DNA of 64,000 bases from NCBI GenBank assembly GCA_018857735.1, contig JABMCL010002401.1, positions 110,001-174,000 on the forward strand, read 5' to 3'. This stretch comes from Alviniconcha marisindica. Lineage: Eukaryota > Mollusca > Gastropoda > Provannidae. A program made the translations under genes and the position numbers. The notes beneath the pieces were generated by a model that saw nothing but the letters and a program-made list of their open reading frames with translations, had not been told where the DNA came from and did no database searches. Below, in pieces: positions 56,068 to 62,000 of this stretch; position 1 is the first letter of the stretch, and every line of letters starts with the position of its first letter.

Positions 56068-59000
56068 CACAAATATGAAACAGGTGGCGGTTGGCATGTA
56101 CAAATCAGTCAGAAGGCTTGGTGGAAGAAATGCGTTTTTAGGTTAACTTTGAAAGTTGGGAGGGAGGGAGAAGCTCTTAGGTTGGCCGGCAGCGAGTTCC
56201 AGACAGTTGGAGCAATGTAACCAAAAGAACATTCACCGAAGGTTTTCAGGTGTTTTTTTTTAATTTTGAGCAGTCTTTCTGTCGAAGAACGAAGGGATGG
56301 TTGATATGTGCAGAGAGAAGAAGACAGGTATGGTGGAAGAATGCCGTCAAAAAGTGACGGAAAGCAAGCGTTGCGAGCTTGTACTGAATGCGGTATTTTA
56401 CTGGGAGCTTGTGGAGTTCTTTCAAAACGGTGTGACATGATCACGCTTCGATTTTTTCAAGATGAGCCGTGCAGCGTTGTTCTGGATCTTTTGTATGCGC
56501 ACGATTTGTTCCTCGGCTACTCCTGCGAACGTAGCATTGCAGTAGTCCAATCTTGACGTGATCATAGATGCAACGAGTTTTTCTATGGAACTGTTAGAGA
56601 AGAACGGACGGATAGAGGCGATTCTCCTGAGTGCGAGAAACGTAGTGTGGCAGAGGCTACTTATGTGTTGTTTCATTGACAGTGTCTGGTCAAGATGCAC
56701 TCCAAGGTACGTAACGGTGGTCTGGAAAGGAATGCAACTGCCATCTATATCTGCAGACTCGCAGTCGACCGAACTGATACACACTGATGAACCTACAAGC
56801 ATCATCTCAGTTTTTTCTGTGTTAAGCTTCTGGATGGGCATGTACATTTCAAATCCCAAACAACTGGCAGCTGTACCATTGTTTGGCAACACAAAAATGC
56901 TGCACATGCTGGTATGAATGGGTAGTGCTGCTCTCGTGGCTGAAGTTGTCTTACCTGGTAAGGTTGCCTGAATTTCCTGCATGGGATTAATGAAGTATTA
57001 AGAAAAAGAAAAACGTCACGTTGAATAATTTTTTACAATGTGTAAGACTCGGGTAAAAATAGTCCACAAAAGTGCTTCAGTTACTGCCAAATGTGGCATG
57101 TGACTAAGAGAGTCACAGAAAATGTTAGATTAACACCTGCAGTGATAGAAGATGTCATAGAATAGAATATACTCAAGTTCAGAAGCTGAGCAACCCTTTA
57201 CAAAAATGTGCATGTTTTCAAACCTCAGTAAACTACTTCCACAAAACCTCTGCAGGTGCAGGCTTATTCACTGGTCTACCTCCATTCAACCTGAAATCAG
57301 TTTTACACATACTCTACACCTCATGGAAGATAGGCAAGAAGCATGGCCAGTGTGTGTAAAAATGACTAGTTTTGCCTTTATCATGTCTAAGTAAAACAGT
57401 TTAGGTTTAGGAGCCATTAAACTAATGGCACCGAATAGTACCTCTTGCTTGGCTTTGTTCAGAATGCGACTGCTGGACTGTTTCATGTATCAGCTTGCAG
57501 TCAGCAGGCTCTTTGCCATTATGCCAAGTATAAAGACAAACAGAGAGGAAATGTCACAGATATTCACAAAAGTGATTGTCCACATTGTTAATGATTTAAC
57601 AAATCATTATTGACTTTCTGAAATCTTCTGACTGATGAAAACATGAAATGTATTACTCTTCTTATTTCTTATTGCTTAACTTTATGGCTTGGGTGTATTC
57701 ATCCCAGCTGGTTCTCAACCACAGGTACCAAAGCTGGTGTCCTAGAGGGTTGCCAAGCATGAATGTCCCTTACTTTGAGTGACACTAAATGTCCAGCTTA
57801 GACATATGTCAGCCTCAAACATGAAGCCATGAGGATTCTCAAACTCTGGGTATTCTTGATAGTCATCTTCCTGCTGGGGCTGCTCCTTCACGATTTCAAC
57901 CAGTTCTTGTGGCATGAAGAAATCATCTGTCCTCTATTACTATATACCTCCAACTTTTCCATTCACAATATGCCAGCCATAGCCATCTGCTGAAGGAATG
58001 ATTGTAGTTGCCAAGTGCAAAATAACAAAAGAGTGCTTGGAACTGGCCCTTTTGATGTGGATTATCAATGCATCTCTGCATGGTGGCATTGTGACTGTTC
58101 AGCATGGATGAGGCTGTGGTGCTGGACCATTCCAGAAACTTGTGGTGATGCAGTTTGTTGATATAGATTTACCACTTATTTATCTCTACGGAGAAGACAT
58201 GTGGAATGTTCCAGTTTGATACTTTTCTCTTAATGTGGTATCTAAATGATGATGCCTTTAACATACTGAACAAAATATTGAAAATATGTGGTGTTGTTGG
58301 AAGCTTAGTCTTCAATGGTTATAGTGTCTTTGATGGTTTCCTGGTGTCTGTCATCCTCTTGAGTGTAGTCTCTGTCATCCTCTTGAGTGTAGTCTCTCCA
58401 ACAGAAGGCATTGTAATGTGAAGCACAAGCAGCCAAGTCAGTATCTTGCACCTTCAAAAGGATGTGCTGGTCTTGTTTTCTTGTCGCTGCTTTTTTGACA
58501 GAGTCCTCAGCTGTTTTTGTCACACATTTGACTAACTTTTCAGCATGTTGTTTCTTTGTGATTTGAGTCTTTTCTCAAAAAAGACATCTGTCATTGGGTA
58601 ACAGCTAGCAATCTGGTTGTTGACGGGTATGCTGTTCTCATTTTTTTGAGGAGCTTACATCACCCCCTTCTGATAGGTTCTTTGTTTTAAAATTCTGCAG
58701 TTGTTCATAAAGTTCTTGTAACACCATGTCTTAATTCCCATGCAGATTCAGTGATCTGTTGTACTTACAGTCTGTTTTGTTTTGTTGATAATGAATGATG
58801 CAAACTGGACCATGGGTCTTCTTTTTTCTTTTCTTTTTTCTTGGAGCACTGGTAGATCTCAGCACCAGATCAGGACTATAAAATAAATCTATATATTTGT
58901 AGTGGTTAGGTTATAAAATGTGTTCCGCCCTGATTATATAACCGTTCTGGTTGACTGGGCACAAAAAAACAAGCCACTTACTTACTTTCACAATAAACTC

Positions 59001-62000
59001 CACAAGATTTTTCAAAAGATGACTGATGGTATTGTCCTTGGACTAACAGAAGAGAAGAGACTGTTATACCTCGACTACACATTGGTCACTCTTATATTAC
59101 TCATTCTTTTTTATTGGAGGGATAGGTGCCACTTGTGTGTATTCCATATGATGAGCTACTAACCACTGAACATATTTTACTTACTTTCTCAGATTTCATT
59201 GAAACAAGGGAACAATATTTTACAGCTCGACCACTGAGGATTTTATTTTAGGAAATTTCTTTGGATTACATATTTAAAAATTGAAAGAGATCAGTATATT
59301 TGGAAGACTATAAGTTCATGATAACTTTTTTGATGTTTTTTGTTTTTACCCATTCTTAAATCTGATGATACACTAGTTTTAGTATGTATCAATTTTTAGC
59401 ATTTATTGTGTGCTGACAAAATGTGTTTTTCCCTGATGGCACTCTTCCACCATACCTGTCTTCTTCTCTCTGCACATATCAACCATCGCACTCCCTTTGT
59501 TCTTCGACAGAAAGACTGTTCAAAATTCAAAAAACAAACCTGAAAACCTTCGGTGAATGTTCTTTTGGTTACACTGCTCCAACTGTCTGGAACTCGCTGC
59601 CGGCCAACCCGAGAGCTTCTCCCTCCCTCCCAACTTTCAAAGTTAACCTAAAAATGCATTTCTTCTGCCAAGCCTTCTGATTGATTTGTACATGCCAACC
59701 GTTACCTGTTTCTTATTTGTGTGTGTGTGTGTGTGTGTGCATGTGTGTCAGTTAGGGGCGGGGGTGGGGACTGGGAGAGATGGAATTAAGGTTAGGTAGT
59801 AATATAATGATTCATTTTCTTTATATATTGCTGCTTCTCATATTACACATTGTTAGTTGTCATAATTATATGTATTATGTTTGTGAAACTTAGAAAATGT
59901 TGGAGAATGTTGTAAAGCGCAGTGAGTTTGTGTACACCAGAGAATAGCGTTATACAAAAGTTATCTATTATTATTATTATATATCTGTACTGGTTGATTG
60001 GGCATAAAAAACTCAGGTTACTTACTTACTAAACTCAGGTTACTTACTTACTTACTGATATAACTGTCCTGGTTGACTGGCTGTAAAAAAAAAGAAGTTA
60101 CTTCCTTACTTGGAAAAACAGAAAAGAAAACTACTATTTCTCAACTGCACATTGGTCACTCCTAATTAATGCATTCCTTTTTATTGAAGGGAGAGGAGGC
60201 ACCTGTGTGGCAGAGTTTGGGACTGTGACCCTGAGCTACTCACTGTTGAACATATTTTAGTTTTACTGTTTTATTCTTATTTTATTAAAACAAGGGAAAG
60301 ATATTTTACTGCTCGGTCACAATGATTTTATTTGCGGGAGCTCAGTGGTTAAAGCACCAGACCCCTGATCAAAAGGTCACAGGTTCAAATCCTGGCAGGA
60401 GCAGTAAGAAAATTCTCTTCTCCAGGATCAACTTTCTGTGCTCTTATTTTAATATCCATTGCTCCCCCATGTTACTGCAGTAGCACCTAAAAGATCCTGG
60501 TAATTCTGCCAGTAGTGCAGGTGGCAGGTTACAGCTAAACATGCCTGTGTAGCTTTGCATGAAGTGATGTGCCATGGTGCATGGTTGTATGGTGTACACA
60601 GAAGGTGCCAAGACGGCAGATATTCTACAAACCAAACAGCACTTTATAAGTTGACCACTTCAGTAGATATTCAAAATGCACTATGAAAAGCTTCAGTCAC
60701 TCATTTAGAATTGCGTGTGACAAGAGTGCAGAAGTCTACTCAAGAGCAGAGAATAGTGCTATATAAATGTGATCAACAACAACAACAATCTTTGGATTGT
60801 ATATGTTAATATATGAAGAAAATACACGTTTTTGGAAAATTGTGATTTTGTGATCATTTTTTTCAGTCTGTTCTTGTTTTTTAACTTTCTTGTTTTTAAA
60901 TTGATTATGGATTAGTTTTAATGTGTACATAATTTTATTGGAACTCAAATCCTCCTCTTCTTTTTTTTGTGTGCCTGGTAGGGGGCTTGATTTTGAGTGT
61001 TGCCTCTATAACACTCTTTGACTGCTCTGCAATGCCCAGAATGTTTCCTTGTCTGTGCTTCCTCCACTCTGGATTTGCCTTCACTCCCACTCAGGGAAGG
61101 AGGGTGGGTAGGATTCCTGCACAGGGGAACATAATTGTTCCCACCCATGCTTTTTCTCTTTCACTGATTTTGGTATTATTTGGCTTTGCAAGAGCAATGT
61201 CTCAAGGGCATGTTTGATCTTTCTGAACCTGCTGTCCTTTTTAGCATCTATTCTTGATATTCAAGATGCCCCATCTCCTTTGCTTTATCAGAAGCAGGAT
61301 TTATATCTGCATCAGCTGTTTATCTGCCATACTCAAGGGTGGCCCAGTTATGGGCAGTGTCAGTGTCAGCAAGAACAAGAACAGTCCAAATACAATTTTT
61401 TAGATTATGGTCGGAAAAAAGGTATGCTGTACTTACCATGACTGTGAATACATGGAATATATATGCACCACCCGTGCACAAACACACAAATTGTGCTTGT
61501 ATGCCACAGAAGTCCTACTGAAATACTTATGCCACACACCCCATGTCCATTTGCTACTAGTACTTCCTTCCAACTGATTGTTAGCATGTTTCTCACCAGT
61601 ACTGACATGACTTTGTACTGATTCAGTCAACAGGTGAATTTTAATTATTGTTTTTAAGATTAAGACCACAAGCTAATATAATCAAAACATGATTTTTGTG
61701 ATGTATGTACTGAACTGCTGATCCTTTGGAGCCAAGCATATTTATCATGCACCAACAACCCCACTCACACCCCACCCCCCAAAAAAATTCTGACTTTGTG
61801 AAAAACCCAACATTGTGAAAATATTTGATTGCTATGTTCAATGTCAAACTTACAACAAAGATTTGAACCTTTATTTAATATTTGTCAAGCCTATATTTTC
61901 TGCATCACTGATCTGTTGGTTAACATGGTGTGTTAATGTACTGTATGAATTTGCCAGTCCAAGTGCAAACAAAGTGGACATATCCTGACAGTAAGACTGA

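Noticed and set aside
60334..60410. tRNA gene
   Set aside because: A- and B-boxes are present, but there is no acceptor-stem pairing and the sequence runs into a SINE body with a second copy at 49130.
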